From Dehalococcoidia bacterium (GTDB lineage Bacteria > Chloroflexota > Dehalococcoidia > SHYB01): a stretch of DNA of 64,000 nucleotides. The DNA is taken from NCBI GenBank assembly GCA_009693015.1, contig SHYB01000003.1, positions 18,220 to 82,219 on the forward strand, in the 5' to 3' direction. The notes beneath the pieces were generated by a model, which was not told where the DNA came from, made no database searches, and was given only the letters and a program-made list of their open reading frames with translations. This document shows, one piece after another, positions 63,996-64,000 of the stretch. Made by a program: the position numbers and the translations under genes. Within the stretch, counting starts at the first letter, position 1. Each line of letters begins with the position of its first letter.

Positions 63996-64000
63996 TATTC

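Overview
The window is about 64 kb of high-GC bacterial chromosome. The most likely source is an uncultured Chloroflexota of the Dehalococcoidia/SAR202 type. This is inferred from the mix of genes: an 11-subunit complex I without NuoEFG, a type-E succinate:quinone reductase (SdhA, SdhB and a CCG-domain SdhE), a 23S rRNA gene with no 16S beside it, an archaellum ArlH (FlaH) remnant, Thr/Pro-rich family 5 solute-binding lipoproteins, SelB, and a catabolic island of SDR, crotonase and CoA-transferase genes. No taxonomic marker was searched, so this is inference.

Layout. 1-10458 (minus strand): a long catabolic island with an alpha/beta hydrolase, an LLM flavin oxidoreductase, four SDRs, an isochorismatase-like hydrolase, two family III CoA-transferases, two crotonase-fold enzymes (one BadI-like) and a DsrE-like protein. 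Its most upstream SDR resembles BadH. 10606-16729: an oligopeptide-type ABC transporter (two permeases, a divergent binding protein, two ATPases), with the first ATPase apparently made from a leaderless mRNA. 16846-21088 (minus): a truncated STAND-type ATPase, initiator tRNA and 23S rRNA with its own promoter and a possible leader attenuator. 21422-27971 (plus): a broken arlH, two paralogous binding proteins with duplicated 5' regions, a PHP phosphoesterase and a broken OppD-type ATPase. 27981-35419: holA, hemW-like, selB, nurA, a HAS-barrel protein and an MFS transporter. 35462-46017: nuoABCDHIJKLMN with an extra small gene and a tandemly duplicated nuoI start. 46153-51227: nadK, a Nudix hydrolase and sdhA-sdhB-sdhE. 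51273-53619 (minus): a thiolase scrap, an MmgE/PrpD protein and a collagen-like lipoprotein. 53669-62608: two tRNA-Ser genes, degenerate dprA, topA, PAP2 phosphatase (minus), xerC/D, aroQ, pepQ, hicAB and xseA. The right end holds a YceI protein (minus) and the promoter and ribosome-binding site of a gene that starts beyond the window.

How it works together. The island and transporter suggest uptake of organic solutes and CoA-dependent oxidation of carboxylic or alicyclic acids. Electrons would enter the quinone pool through the type-E SQR and a complex I whose electron donor is not NADH by the usual NuoEFG module.

Two window-wide signals stand out. First, the plus strand is C-rich throughout: plus-strand genes favour NNC codons and minus-strand genes favour NNG. 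Second, seven C-arm/G-arm palindromes with a GGGTGA-like tail all point the same way whatever the local gene direction. At least four genes (arlH, the 27 kb oppD-like gene, dprA and the STAND ATPase) are clearly broken.
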